The notes below the pieces were generated by a model that was not told where the DNA came from, searched no databases, and was given only the letters and a program-made list of their open reading frames with translations. A program made the translations under genes and the position numbers. Of a stretch of 64,000 bases of DNA, positions 52,641 to 61,589 are shown piece by piece. How positions within the stretch are numbered: position 1 is the first letter of the stretch; the number at the start of each line of letters is the position of its first letter. The stretch spans positions 186,001 through 250,000 of the forward strand of contig JBFWRU010000006.1 of the NCBI GenBank assembly GCA_050248735.1, read 5' to 3'. The stretch comes from JACKFE01 sp050248735 (GTDB taxonomy: Bacteria; Nitrospirota; Nitrospiria; Nitrospirales; UBA8639).

Positions 52641-53495
52641 ATGTCAGGCTATAAATTTTTACATGTGTGGCTCTTACTGGTAGCCACTCTGATTCCAACC
52701 TCACTTTATGCGGAATCTTCTTCTCAACCGGGCATGAAATCCTCAAATGATTTCGAAAGAATTTTGATTGCCGGGAATGGTCCGGAACGCCATTTACTGG
52801 AAACCCTCGCGTCTGCGTTTGAACAGCGCCACCCCACTATCTCGGTGGACTTTTTTTGGCATCCTAATGCCAAACCCATCCGGACAATTGAACTGGGGGA
52901 AGCCGACATTGGGATAACCGGGGACGACGCGCCAAAGGAACTTCGGTCCGTTCCTTTTGCCCGAGACGGAATTGCCATTGTCACGAATTTCTCTAACCCC
53001 GTAAAAGAAATCTCCACAAAACAGGTTGCTGACGTGTTCTCAGGAAAAGTTCGCTATTGGTCGGATGTCTATGAAGAAGCGCCACAAACTAAAATTGTGA
53101 TTATTAACCGTACCCAGAATCAAAATATCCGACAGGGCCTGGAACGCTTACTTCAGATTCCCAACGGCATACCCCGCTCGGCCATTCAGGCCGAATCGGA
53201 AGGACAGGCCATAAAATTAGTGAGCGGAAAATTAGACGCCGTCACGTTTATTTCCATGGCTCCGGCCCTCAGGGCTAAAGAAGATGGCATTGCAATTAAC
53301 TTGTTATTTATTGACAAGATTGAACCGGAGGTTCAGACCGTTTTAGACAAACGATATCCTCTCCAACACCCTATCATGCTGGTGACCCAAGCAACTCCTT
53401 CTCCACAGGTCAGATTATTTGAAGAGTTTATCTTATCCCCAGCCGGTCAAGCTTTAGTGAAAAAAGGAAAATATTATCCACTGCAAGCACAATGA
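52641..53495 (+). CDS. PstS-like periplasmic substrate-binding protein
   Basis: The 284-residue protein has a signal peptide (hydrophobic residues 8-22, ending LYAES) and one PBP-like domain (IAGNGPERHLLETLASAFEQRHP in part, EADIGITGDD, FARDGIAIVTNFSNPV, GLERLLQI, VTFISMAPA). That pattern is typical of the phosphate-binding PstS/PBP2 group. No pstC, pstA or pstB is nearby, so it may act with a distant transporter, as a sensor, or in ligand scavenging. The ligand is not fixed by the sequence. Confidence 0.85.
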   Translation: MSGYKFLHVWLLLVATLIPTSLYAESSSQPGMKSSNDFERILIAGNGPERHLLETLASAFEQRHPTISVDFFWHPNAKPIRTIELGEADIGITGDDAPKELRSVPFARDGIAIVTNFSNPVKEISTKQVADVFSGKVRYWSDVYEEAPQTKIVIINRTQNQNIRQGLERLLQIPNGIPRSAIQAESEGQAIKLVSGKLDAVTFISMAPALRAKEDGIAINLLFIDKIEPEVQTVLDKRYPLQHPIMLVTQATPSPQVRLFEEFILSPAGQALVKKGKYYPLQAQ

Positions 53496-53546
53496 TCCGG
53501 TTGGTTGGCCTTAGCCACCGGTACATGTTATTTCCCTCACGAAAAT

Positions 53547-54965
53547 ATGTTCAAAAAAATATTAGTCGCCAATCGAGGTGAGATTGCCATGCGGGTCATC
53601 CGTGCCTGCAGGGAATTCGGCATTGCCACCGCAGCCATTTATGCTGAAAGCGATGCCACGGCTATTTACGTCAAAAAGGCCAATGAGGCCTATTTAGTCG
53701 GTCCGGGTCCCGTCCAAGGGTATTTGGATGCCCGTCAAATCGTGGGACTCGCGAAACGTATTCGTGCGGACGCCATTCACCCGGGTTATGGCTTCCTTGC
53801 GGAAAATGCCAATTTTGCTCGCTTGTGTGAAGAAAACGGCATAAATTTCATCGGACCGTCTCCTCACGCCCTGGAATTATTGGGGGACAAAGTCAAAGCT
53901 CGGGAATTGGCGATTAAAGTAGGAGTGCCGGTCGTTCCCGGGACGGATGGCAGCGTCTCCACCACAGAAGAAGGATTAGACTTCTGCCACCGAACCGGCT
54001 ATCCCGTCATTGTGAAGGCCAGTGCAGGGGGAGGAGGACGAGGGTTACGGGTGGTGCGCTCTGATGACGAATTGAAAGAGGCTATGGAAGCCGGGGCACG
54101 GGAGGCACTGGCCGCATTTGGGAATGGGGATTTATTTATCGAAAAATATGTGGAACGTCCTCATCATATTGAATTTCAATTATTGGCGGATAAAAACGGA
54201 TATATCATCCATTTGGGAGAACGGGACTGCTCCATTCAACGGCGACATCAAAAACTCGTCGAGATTGCTCCATCATTAGTCCTGACTCCGCGGCTTCGGG
54301 CGGAAATGGGAGAGGCGGCCATTGCCATTGCCCGGGCAGCCCAATTTTATAATGCCGGCACGGTAGAGTTCCTCCTGGACCCTGATGGACGGTACTACTT
54401 CATCGAAATGAATCCCCGGATCCAGGTGGAACACACGGTCACGGAACAAATCACCACCGTGGATATTGTTCAGTCCCAGTTATGGATTGCCGCGGGTCGC
54501 CCACTGGTGTTTGGCCAACATGAGGTCAACCTACAGGGTTATGCGATTCAGTGCCGGATTAATGCCGAAGATCCACAAAATAACTTCCGTCCGTCATCAG
54601 GAAAACTCACAGCCTACTTATCTCCCGGAGGGGTTGGAGTCCGGATCGATGGAGCGGTCTATAAAGACTATACGGTTTCTCCCTATTACGATGCCCTGTT
54701 GGCAAAATTAACCGTTCATGGACGGACATGGGATGAAACGGTTCGACGCACTCATCGATCATTGGAAGAATTCGTGCTCCGGGGCGTCAAAACGACGATC
54801 CCCTTCCTCACGAAAGTCATGGAAGAACCTGATTTCCGTGCGGGCCGCTTCGACACGTCGTATTTAGAACGACACCCGGCCTTATATGAATATGAGGAAA
54901 TGGAAGAACCCGAAGATTTAGTGGTCGCCCTCTCTGCGGCCATCGCCGCATTCGAAGGCCTCTAA
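53547..54965 (+). CDS. Biotin carboxylase subunit (pyruvate carboxylase subunit A / AccC type)
   Basis: The enzyme carboxylates biotin with bicarbonate and ATP. The 472-residue product starts at the family position (MFKKILVANRGEIAMRVIRA in part). It has the glycine-rich ATP-grasp loop KASAGGGGRGLRVV, EKYVERPHHIEFQLL, and FIEMNPRIQVEHTVTE with the catalytic Glu and Arg. I start at ATG 53547; earlier in-frame codons give an unlike N-terminus. The next gene encodes a carboxyltransferase plus biotinyl domain, so it is likelier to belong to pyruvate carboxylase than to acetyl-CoA carboxylase. Confidence 0.93.
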   Translation: MFKKILVANRGEIAMRVIRACREFGIATAAIYAESDATAIYVKKANEAYLVGPGPVQGYLDARQIVGLAKRIRADAIHPGYGFLAENANFARLCEENGINFIGPSPHALELLGDKVKARELAIKVGVPVVPGTDGSVSTTEEGLDFCHRTGYPVIVKASAGGGGRGLRVVRSDDELKEAMEAGAREALAAFGNGDLFIEKYVERPHHIEFQLLADKNGYIIHLGERDCSIQRRHQKLVEIAPSLVLTPRLRAEMGEAAIAIARAAQFYNAGTVEFLLDPDGRYYFIEMNPRIQVEHTVTEQITTVDIVQSQLWIAAGRPLVFGQHEVNLQGYAIQCRINAEDPQNNFRPSSGKLTAYLSPGGVGVRIDGAVYKDYTVSPYYDALLAKLTVHGRTWDETVRRTHRSLEEFVLRGVKTTIPFLTKVMEEPDFRAGRFDTSYLERHPALYEYEEMEEPEDLVVALSAAIAAFEGL

Positions 54966-55019
54966 ATGCACCAGCCACATTCCATATTTCAGTGGCGTTG
55001 ATCTTGCGAAAGGTTTGTT

Positions 55020-56963
55020 ATGGCACAAAAAAAACGAAAGGGGTCGCCCCCTCAATCCTCATCCCGTCCCTCGCCTACTAAAGCCAAACAGGGGTCTCCA
55101 CCGGCCATGGACCTGGAGGCTTCGCCCAAACGCCAACTCTTTCTGACTGATGTCGCCTTACGTGATGGCCATCAATCTCTCCTGGCCACTCGGATGCGAA
55201 CAGAGGATCTGCTGGCTGCCGGTGAGGAGTTAGACAAGGTTGGATTCTGGTCTCTGGAGGTTTGGGGAGGAGCCACATTCGATTCCTGCCTGCGTTTTCT
55301 CAAAGAAGATCCTTGGGAACGTCTTCGAGCCTTTCGTACCGCCATGCCCAATACCCGTTTGCAAATGTTGCTTCGCGGGCAAAACCTGGTGGGGTATCGA
55401 CATTACGCCGATGACCTGCTCGAAAAATTCATAGAATTATCAGCGAAAAATGGCATCGACGTCTTTCGAATTTTTGATGCACTCAACGATCTTCGTAACA
55501 TTAAGCCCGCCATGGAAGTAGTCAAAGCTTGCGGAAAACATGTCGAAGCGACCATATGTTACACCGTCAGTCCGGTACATAGCTTGAACCATTTTGTGGA
55601 GCAGGCCAAACAATTGGAAGACTTAGGGGCCGATACGCTCTGCATTAAGGACATGGCAGGCCTCCTTCCGCCGTTTGAGGCCTATGAATTAATCAGCCGG
55701 CTCAAGGCCACGGTTCGGGTGCCCATCCACCTTCATACCCACTACACATCGGGCATGGCTTCCATGTCCTCGCTTATGGCCATCATTGGAGGATTGGACA
55801 TTTTAGATACCGCGTTGTCTCCCCTGTCGGGTGGCACTTCCCACCCACCTACGGAGTCGTTTATTGCCGCCCTGCGGAACACACCCTATGACACAAAATT
55901 GGACTTACAACAACTGGCCCCAGCCGCCGAAAAATTACGAAAAGCCAGGAAACGATACCGGCAATTTGAAAGTGACTTTACCGGTGTCGACACCGATATC
56001 CTTCTCTCGCAAGTTCCTGGAGGAATGCTCTCAAACCTGGCCGCCCAACTCGCCGAACAGAATGCCATCGACAAAATCAAAGAAGTGCTTGAAGAAATCC
56101 CCCGTGTACGAAAAGACATGGGCTATCCCCCCTTGGTGACCCCAACCAGCCAAATCGTCGGGACCCAAGCCACACTCAATGTTCTAACCGGCGAACGCTA
56201 TAAAGTCATTACGAATGAGACCAAGAATTATTTCCAGGGGCTTTACGGAAAACCGCCCGGCACACTGAATTCCAAAATACGCCAAAAATCCCTCGAAGGA
56301 GATCAACCGGTTCTGGGACGTCCGGCCGATAATCTGGATTCGGAACTGGATGATGCGCAGCAAGAATTAGCCGGGCGGGAAGTAGTGGATGAAGATATTG
56401 TGTCATATGCCCTGCTGCCTTCAGTAGCCTTACAGTTTTTTGATGAACGGGAACGTGGGGAACTTCGTCCCGAACCTCTCCTGGAAGAATCGGATAGCGG
56501 GCCTGCCGTAGCCCATGACCTGCACCTCGCCCCGGTGGAGTTTAAAGTGACCGTTCATGGCGAGTCGTATCATATTCGCGTGTCCGGATCCGGCCAAACC
56601 TTGGATGGCGTAAAACCGTATTACATTAAGGTCAATGATAAACTGGAGGAGGTGTATTTAGAGCCGATCCAGGAGGTCTTAGCCGGTGCCCCGGAAGCCC
56701 CGGTTTCTCCTTCGGCAAAAGCCGAAGGACGCCCAAAGCCTTCACAGCCTGGAGATGTGGTAACTCCCATGCCTGGACGGGTGGTGAAAGTTATGGTTTC
56801 CCAAGGAGATAAAGTCAAAGCGGGAGATTCTCTCCTGGTGGTTGAAGCCATGAAAATGGAAAACCGTGTCCAGGCCCCCATCGCAGGAACAGTTGGAATG
56901 ATCTACGTTAAAGAGAGTGATGAAGTGAGCCCCGATGAAACCTTGATTCACATTGAATCCTGA
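55020..56963 (+). CDS. Pyruvate carboxylase subunit B / oxaloacetate decarboxylase alpha-type with biotinyl domain
   Basis: This subunit moves carboxyl between biotin and pyruvate/oxaloacetate. The 647-residue product has a polar N-tail (1-38), an HMGL-like TIM barrel (LTDVALRDGHQS, FDALNDLRN, CIKDMAG, HLHTHYTSG), the conserved carboxylase domain (~330-470), and a C-terminal biotinyl domain with the target Lys in VEAMKMENR near residue 611. It follows the biotin carboxylase by 54 bases. Together they would make oxaloacetate for a TCA or reverse TCA cycle. Na+-pump partners (beta/gamma) are absent, favouring carboxylase over decarboxylase. Confidence 0.93.
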   Translation: MAQKKRKGSPPQSSSRPSPTKAKQGSPPAMDLEASPKRQLFLTDVALRDGHQSLLATRMRTEDLLAAGEELDKVGFWSLEVWGGATFDSCLRFLKEDPWERLRAFRTAMPNTRLQMLLRGQNLVGYRHYADDLLEKFIELSAKNGIDVFRIFDALNDLRNIKPAMEVVKACGKHVEATICYTVSPVHSLNHFVEQAKQLEDLGADTLCIKDMAGLLPPFEAYELISRLKATVRVPIHLHTHYTSGMASMSSLMAIIGGLDILDTALSPLSGGTSHPPTESFIAALRNTPYDTKLDLQQLAPAAEKLRKARKRYRQFESDFTGVDTDILLSQVPGGMLSNLAAQLAEQNAIDKIKEVLEEIPRVRKDMGYPPLVTPTSQIVGTQATLNVLTGERYKVITNETKNYFQGLYGKPPGTLNSKIRQKSLEGDQPVLGRPADNLDSELDDAQQELAGREVVDEDIVSYALLPSVALQFFDERERGELRPEPLLEESDSGPAVAHDLHLAPVEFKVTVHGESYHIRVSGSGQTLDGVKPYYIKVNDKLEEVYLEPIQEVLAGAPEAPVSPSAKAEGRPKPSQPGDVVTPMPGRVVKVMVSQGDKVKAGDSLLVVEAMKMENRVQAPIAGTVGMIYVKESDEVSPDETLIHIES

Positions 56964-56975
56964 TCCATCGTCCTC

Positions 56976-57908
56976 GTGCCTGCATATCTCATTGTTATTG
57001 TCCTTGCTTGTTGCCTCATGGTTGGTGGATGCTCAACGAATCCCCCCCTACCTCCTTGGGTGGAATTAATCTATCGCACCCCCTTTCACACCATTACGGT
57101 CAATGACCATCGCATCGTCTATACCGAGATCGGAACTGGCCCACCGGTTATTTTGCTCCATGGATTTGGTGGATCCATGTGGAACTGGGAATACCAGTAT
57201 GAGGCTTTGGCAAAACACCATCGGGTCCTTATTCCTGATCTCCTGGGGTCCGGGTTATCCGATAAACCACCGGGGCCATACACGCCCAAATATCTCCTCG
57301 ACTTTTTTCGAGCCTTCATGGATGCCCTTCACATTCCTCGGGCCGTCCTCATAGGCAATTCCATGGGGGCGGGATTAGCCATGGGCATGGCCATGGATTA
57401 TCCAGAACGCGTTGAGAGTCTGATCCTCATTTCCGGATTTCCTCCCAACCTTCAGGAAAGTGTTGCCTCCCGCAAATATCAGCAGTTTATGTATCATCGT
57501 CCTCCCCTGTGGCTGGCCAAATTAGGCAATTGGATTGTCGGCCGATCAACTACCGAACGGTTACTTCAAGAAATCATTTTTCGGCAGGAATTGATCACCC
57601 CCCTGGTCATCGAACGATCTTTTCAAAATCGCCAACGAGGGGGACTGCTTGAAACACTGTACGCGTTACTCGACAATATAGACGAGTGGGAAGGACAATA
57701 TGGCAAACGAATCGATCAAATCAGTCAGCGAACCTTGGTGCTATGGGGAGAACATGATCGGGTATTTCCCCCAATCGTAGGGGAACGCCTCAAAAATCAA
57801 TTACCTGATGCCGTCTGGCAGATAATTCCTGACTCCGGACACCTCCCCCAGTGGGAACAACCCGAAGCCGTCAACCAAGCCATTCGTTATTTCTTATCGG
57901 AACAATGA
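56976..57908 (+). CDS. Alpha/beta hydrolase lipoprotein
   Basis: The 310-residue protein starts at GTG 56976, only 12 bases after the preceding stop. Residues 1-19 form a lipoprotein signal (VGGCS, Cys19). The alpha/beta-hydrolase core shows the oxyanion motif LLHGFGGSMWNWE, nucleophile elbow GNSMGAG, acid GEHDRVF and catalytic His in DSGHLPQWEQP. Members hydrolyse esters, amides or C-C bonds; the substrate is unknown. The cap region contains a long helix pair (RQELITPLVIERSF). The gene is likely cotranscribed with the carboxylase genes and the next thiol peroxidase. Confidence 0.9.
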   Translation: MPAYLIVIVLACCLMVGGCSTNPPLPPWVELIYRTPFHTITVNDHRIVYTEIGTGPPVILLHGFGGSMWNWEYQYEALAKHHRVLIPDLLGSGLSDKPPGPYTPKYLLDFFRAFMDALHIPRAVLIGNSMGAGLAMGMAMDYPERVESLILISGFPPNLQESVASRKYQQFMYHRPPLWLAKLGNWIVGRSTTERLLQEIIFRQELITPLVIERSFQNRQRGGLLETLYALLDNIDEWEGQYGKRIDQISQRTLVLWGEHDRVFPPIVGERLKNQLPDAVWQIIPDSGHLPQWEQPEAVNQAIRYFLSEQ

Positions 57909-57958
57909 AATCTCTTCTTCTCAATGAAGCTTTCACACACCTACCGGAGGTATCAACG

Positions 57959-58606
57959 ATGAATTCTTCTACATGGAAAACCCTCCTCATCCTCAGCCTG
58001 GTTTTCATTCCCGGATGCATCGGCTTTTCAGCATCCAAACCTCAAGGCTTTACCTATCAGCAAATTCCCGTCACTACCGAATCGGTGCAGTCGGGAAACG
58101 AGTCGACCATTCTCTTTCGTGGAACCCCTCTTCCATTAAGCGGATCGGCCATCTCTGTCGGCGAACCATTACGAACCGCCCCTTTAGCCGCACAGGATCT
58201 TTCTTTAATCAATTTGGCTGACCGGACCGGAACCGTCAAGGTGATCAGCATTGTGCCTTCCCTCGACACAAAAGTTTGTGAACAACAGACTCACTATCTC
58301 AGCGAAAAAAACGAAGGACTGGATAAACGAGTGACGCTCATTACAATTAGTATCGATACGCCCTTTGCCCAAAAACGGTTTGCCGAGGAAGCCAACATTT
58401 CCAATGTGGAATTTCTGTCCGATTATCGTGGCGGGGATTTTGGTGAAGCCCATGGTTTGTTACTACCAGGCCCCCACGTATTGAGCCGCTCAGTGATGGT
58501 GGTGGACACTCAAAACACCATCCGGCACCTACAGATCACACCCGACCTTGGGCAATTACCTGATTTAGAAAAAGCATTCCAGGTTGCCAAGTCCCTGATT
58601 GAATAA
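57959..58606 (+). CDS. tpx: Lipoprotein thiol peroxidase (Tpx) lacking the resolving cysteine
   Basis: Tpx reduces hydroperoxides by a peroxidatic cysteine. I start at ATG 57959 (GGAGG eight bases upstream), giving 215 residues with a lipoprotein signal ending FIPGC (Cys20). The Tpx domain has FRGTPLPLSG, IVPSLDTKVCEQQTHYL in part (peroxidatic Cys107, for PSLDTPVC), and SDYRGGDFGEAHGLLL in part. The usual resolving cysteine (RFC) is Ala142 in QKRFAEEANI. So it should be a one-Cys type needing an external thiol, in the envelope rather than the cytosol where most Tpx act. Confidence 0.9.
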   Translation: MNSSTWKTLLILSLVFIPGCIGFSASKPQGFTYQQIPVTTESVQSGNESTILFRGTPLPLSGSAISVGEPLRTAPLAAQDLSLINLADRTGTVKVISIVPSLDTKVCEQQTHYLSEKNEGLDKRVTLITISIDTPFAQKRFAEEANISNVEFLSDYRGGDFGEAHGLLLPGPHVLSRSVMVVDTQNTIRHLQITPDLGQLPDLEKAFQVAKSLIE

Positions 58607-58655
58607 CAATGATAGACTCACGACGTTTACCTGAGATCTCGAAAAACATCAATCC

Positions 58656-59324
58656 ATGAACTTTTCAGCGCATTTACGACAACTGGCCTTGCCCATTTGG
58701 GAGGCACAACTCCGACACCCCTTTGTCAAGGCCTTGGGAAAAGGTACGCTTCCGCTTTCGAAATTCCGATACTACATTCTACAGGACGCACGCTACCTGG
58801 AAGAGTTGGCAAGAATCTTTGCGATCGGCGCTCAACGGACACAAGATCCGGAAACCACCATTCGCTTTGCCAAACTGGCGGAAGAAACCATCATAGTGGA
58901 ACGAAGCCTCCATGAGTCCTATGGCAAAAAATGGAACCTGTCGAAAAAAGACATGCGGCGCACCCCCCATGCGCCAACTAACTATGCCTATTGTCGACAT
59001 ATGCGTAGCGTGGCCCAGACCGGAACACTGGGAGCGATTACGGGAGTGGCCCTTCCTTGTGCCTGGGTCTATTGTGAAGTAGGGCAGCATCTTCTTCGAG
59101 ACGGAGCCCCTCCGGCCTCCCATCCCTACCGGGAGTGGCTCCTGTTATACGGTTCCCCGGAATTTGCCGAAGTCGCCGATTGGATGCGACAAGTCCTCGA
59201 TCGTTGGAGCAAATCGGCCAGCAAAATAGAAAAGGCCCAGGTAGAAGAGGCTTTTTTGATCAGTTCACGATATGAGTGGATGTTTTGGGAAATGGCATGG
59301 CGGGAAGAACAATGGCCGGTTTAG
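58656..59324 (+). CDS. tenA: TenA/thiaminase II-family protein
   Basis: TenA enzymes hydrolyse the aminopyrimidine of degraded thiamine, allowing salvage. The 222-residue helical product has Asp44 in LQDARYL, Cys135 in ALPCAWVY (the catalytic cysteine of TenA_C types), and a C-terminal EWMFWEMAW with the expected Glu. Length fits the family. It is followed at a 13-base overlap by an unrelated membrane-anchored protein. No thi genes are nearby, so salvage would rely on genes elsewhere. Confidence 0.9.
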   Translation: MNFSAHLRQLALPIWEAQLRHPFVKALGKGTLPLSKFRYYILQDARYLEELARIFAIGAQRTQDPETTIRFAKLAEETIIVERSLHESYGKKWNLSKKDMRRTPHAPTNYAYCRHMRSVAQTGTLGAITGVALPCAWVYCEVGQHLLRDGAPPASHPYREWLLLYGSPEFAEVADWMRQVLDRWSKSASKIEKAQVEEAFLISSRYEWMFWEMAWREEQWPV

Positions 59325-60085
59325 GGAGAAGGCCTGTCATAGACTCCCATCGATCCAGAGTCGGAACAACCACCATCCCCTCACCGTCGTTGATGCCACC
59401 GAGATCTATCATTCAGTCATATCTGATGATCGTGGTTGGGGGAATCCTGATCCTGGCGGCGAATATGGCCAACATCAGCTTCGCATCCTCAAGCGAAACA
59501 TCTATCGGCATTCAACCGCTTCAGGATCTCAAGGGAAATTCCCCCCACAGTATTGTTCCCGCATCAATCCGTCCACTGATCACGGCTCCAGAATTGGAAA
59601 TCTATCTCCGACAACTGGAGGGAACCCCGCCACCGTGGGATCAACTTTCGTCACATGACATGACTGAACAAAGTGAACGATTATTCCAATTCAATCGCAA
59701 CCGCGATGAAATCCGTGAAAACAATCTCGACATTCTCCAGCAACCCATCGCGTTTGTCTGGGGAGGAGAGCTTCGGCATTTTAATGAAGAGCATCAAGGC
59801 TACACGATCGCACTGGGACCAGAAATCATTCATACGGAGTGGGGCCTGGTCCGGTTCAAACCCAGAGACATTCCGAATAACATGATGGCCAGGATTCCGG
59901 CTGAGATGAAATCTGAAGTCTTTCACAAGGCAAATAGCCCGGCGACAAAAGAAATTGGCGTGTTGTTTATTGGCACGCTCACCGAATCTGAATCCGTCAT
60001 ATATGCATTTTCCCATGACGGGGATCATGATGGTATGATTCTTCCGGTTGTTAACATTACAGAACTCAGGTATTACTTGAAGTAA
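59312..60085 (+). CDS. Membrane-anchored or secreted protein of unknown function
   Basis: I start this 257-residue product at ATG 59312, with GGGAAG upstream, inside the last codons of tenA; ATG 59393 is the alternative and would start just before the hydrophobic segment. That segment (SYLMIVVGGILILAAN) suggests a signal or anchor. The rest is soluble and polar, with a central part IAFVWGGELRHFNEEHQGY in part and GLVRFKPRDIPNNMMARIP in part. I recognise no family. Its stop overlaps the start of the VanZ gene by one base. Confidence 0.7.
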   Translation: MAGLGRRPVIDSHRSRVGTTTIPSPSLMPPRSIIQSYLMIVVGGILILAANMANISFASSSETSIGIQPLQDLKGNSPHSIVPASIRPLITAPELEIYLRQLEGTPPPWDQLSSHDMTEQSERLFQFNRNRDEIRENNLDILQQPIAFVWGGELRHFNEEHQGYTIALGPEIIHTEWGLVRFKPRDIPNNMMARIPAEMKSEVFHKANSPATKEIGVLFIGTLTESESVIYAFSHDGDHDGMILPVVNITELRYYLK

Positions 60086-60555
60086 TGGCCAATCACGAAT
60101 TTCCCGATCTCATGTCACAACCCTCAATCCCTGCCAAGCCTAAGACCCTACTCCTCTGGTATTGGGGCCCGGTGGTTGGCTATGCCCTGCTGATAGTTTT
60201 TCTTTCGGCGCAATCCACCCCCAGCCAATACATTCCAGGTATCCTCTATGGCCTGAGCGATAAAATCTTGCATGCCACGGAATACGGGATCCTGGCCTTG
60301 TTGCTGTATCGGGCATTCAAACATACCGTCAATACGAAATGGACGGTGGGTCTATCTATCTTGACGGCCGTTGCCTTTGGCGTGTCGGATGAAATCCATC
60401 AGTGGTTTGTTCCCAATCGAGAAGCTGACTTTTTTGATTTACTGGCAGATGGACTGGGAGCCACCTTGCTCGTCTGTGCCTGGGCCTTTGTCTTTGAAAA
60501 ACGCCAGATCAGCAAGAACGAGAAGGTCGAGACCGTCCCCCAAAAACCGGATTAA
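60085..60555 (+). CDS. VanZ-like family membrane protein
   Basis: The 156-residue product has about four hydrophobic segments and the VanZ signature: SAQSTP near segment one, DKILHATEYGILALLL, and GVSDEIHQWFVPNREADFFDLLADGLGA in part (E-x-x-Q-x-F-x-x-x-R-x-x-x-x-D-x-x-x-N/D-x-x-G). VanZ-like proteins are small membrane proteins of poorly known role; the name comes from teicoplanin resistance, but most members are unrelated to that. It starts on a TAATG overlap. Confidence 0.92.
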   Translation: MANHEFPDLMSQPSIPAKPKTLLLWYWGPVVGYALLIVFLSAQSTPSQYIPGILYGLSDKILHATEYGILALLLYRAFKHTVNTKWTVGLSILTAVAFGVSDEIHQWFVPNREADFFDLLADGLGATLLVCAWAFVFEKRQISKNEKVETVPQKPD

Positions 60556-60695
60556 AGAAAGGCACTCTCTGCTTGGTTTCTGAAGGAATGGCGATTGCGA
60601 CGGAGCCATAGCTAACATGTCTGCTTGGTAAAGTGTTCACACTGAACGGACGATATACCAAACAAGAACAGTCTCCTCTTCACGCCCACAGCCTT

Positions 60696-61361
60696 ATGTC
60701 CCACGAATTGGTAATTTCCCCATCCGCCTTCTCAAAGAGGCCTCAGCAGTTCCCCCTGTGCAATCAACACGGGATGTCCTATCTCTTTGTGATGATCCTG
60801 GTCGTCATCATCAATATTTCTCTGATGGGAGTCACACAGCAATGGTCCGTGATCATGAAACGGGACAAGGAAGCCGAACTGTTGTTTCGGGGAACCCGCA
60901 TTAAAGAAGCGATTGACCGCTTTGTGGCCGACTATGAAGTGCAAAAAGCCACGCGCACCTACCAATGGCCTCGAAAACTGGAAGACCTGGTGAAAAAAAA
61001 CCCAAAGCGCTACCTGCAGATGGTATACGAGGACCCCCTCACCGGAAAACCTTTCGACCTCATCAAAGTCGGTGATGAAATTCACGGAGTGCGGAGTACC
61101 AGCACGGATACTCCCTATAACGTCGTCAAATTCAAGGGGGCCAAAACCTATCAGGCCATACGCTTTGAATCCACCGGAGCCATCATGGGATGTCAGCCAA
61201 ATCCCCTCAATCCTCTCGCTCCCACCTGCTCCACACCTCCAACTGGACAGGCTCCATCCTCCGACACACCACTCGATCCTTCTCAAGCACCTCCATCCAC
61301 TCCACCTTTTGATACTATTCCCCCGCCTCCCCCGGAGGCGAGCCCCGAGTCGCTTTCCTAG
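60696..61361 (+). CDS. Pseudopilin-like (GspG/type II secretion) protein with unusual leader
   Basis: The 221-residue product has a ~26-residue polar leader, then HGMSYLFVMILVVIINISLMG in part and WSVIMKRDKEAELLFRGTRIKEAI in part. The latter is the region that type II pseudopilins show after their hydrophobic helix (R-x-K-E-x-ELLFRG). The cleavage Gly is present, but the Glu normally at mature position five is missing. A C-terminal Pro/Ser-rich tail (165-221) ends the protein. GTG 60633 is an alternative start. It precedes a secretin and a prepilin, so a secretion/pilus role is likely. Confidence 0.78.
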   Translation: MSHELVISPSAFSKRPQQFPLCNQHGMSYLFVMILVVIINISLMGVTQQWSVIMKRDKEAELLFRGTRIKEAIDRFVADYEVQKATRTYQWPRKLEDLVKKNPKRYLQMVYEDPLTGKPFDLIKVGDEIHGVRSTSTDTPYNVVKFKGAKTYQAIRFESTGAIMGCQPNPLNPLAPTCSTPPTGQAPSSDTPLDPSQAPPSTPPFDTIPPPPPEASPESLS

Positions 61362-61589
61362 AAAAATCCTCAAACCTCAATTCCGTTTTCCGATTGCAGC
61401 GAATGCTCCCATATTTGCTCATTCTTAATTTTGCGGTATGATTTTCCGATAAACCTGACAGAATGAAGGGAATACCAAAAAACGCTAGCCCCAATTTGTG
61501 CAGTGTGTTAGGGTAAGGGGAAGATTCAGTAGCCTCTGCTCTGCTTTTCCCCCGCCAGTTTTCACAACATTCTTTAATTGACGAGTCCT

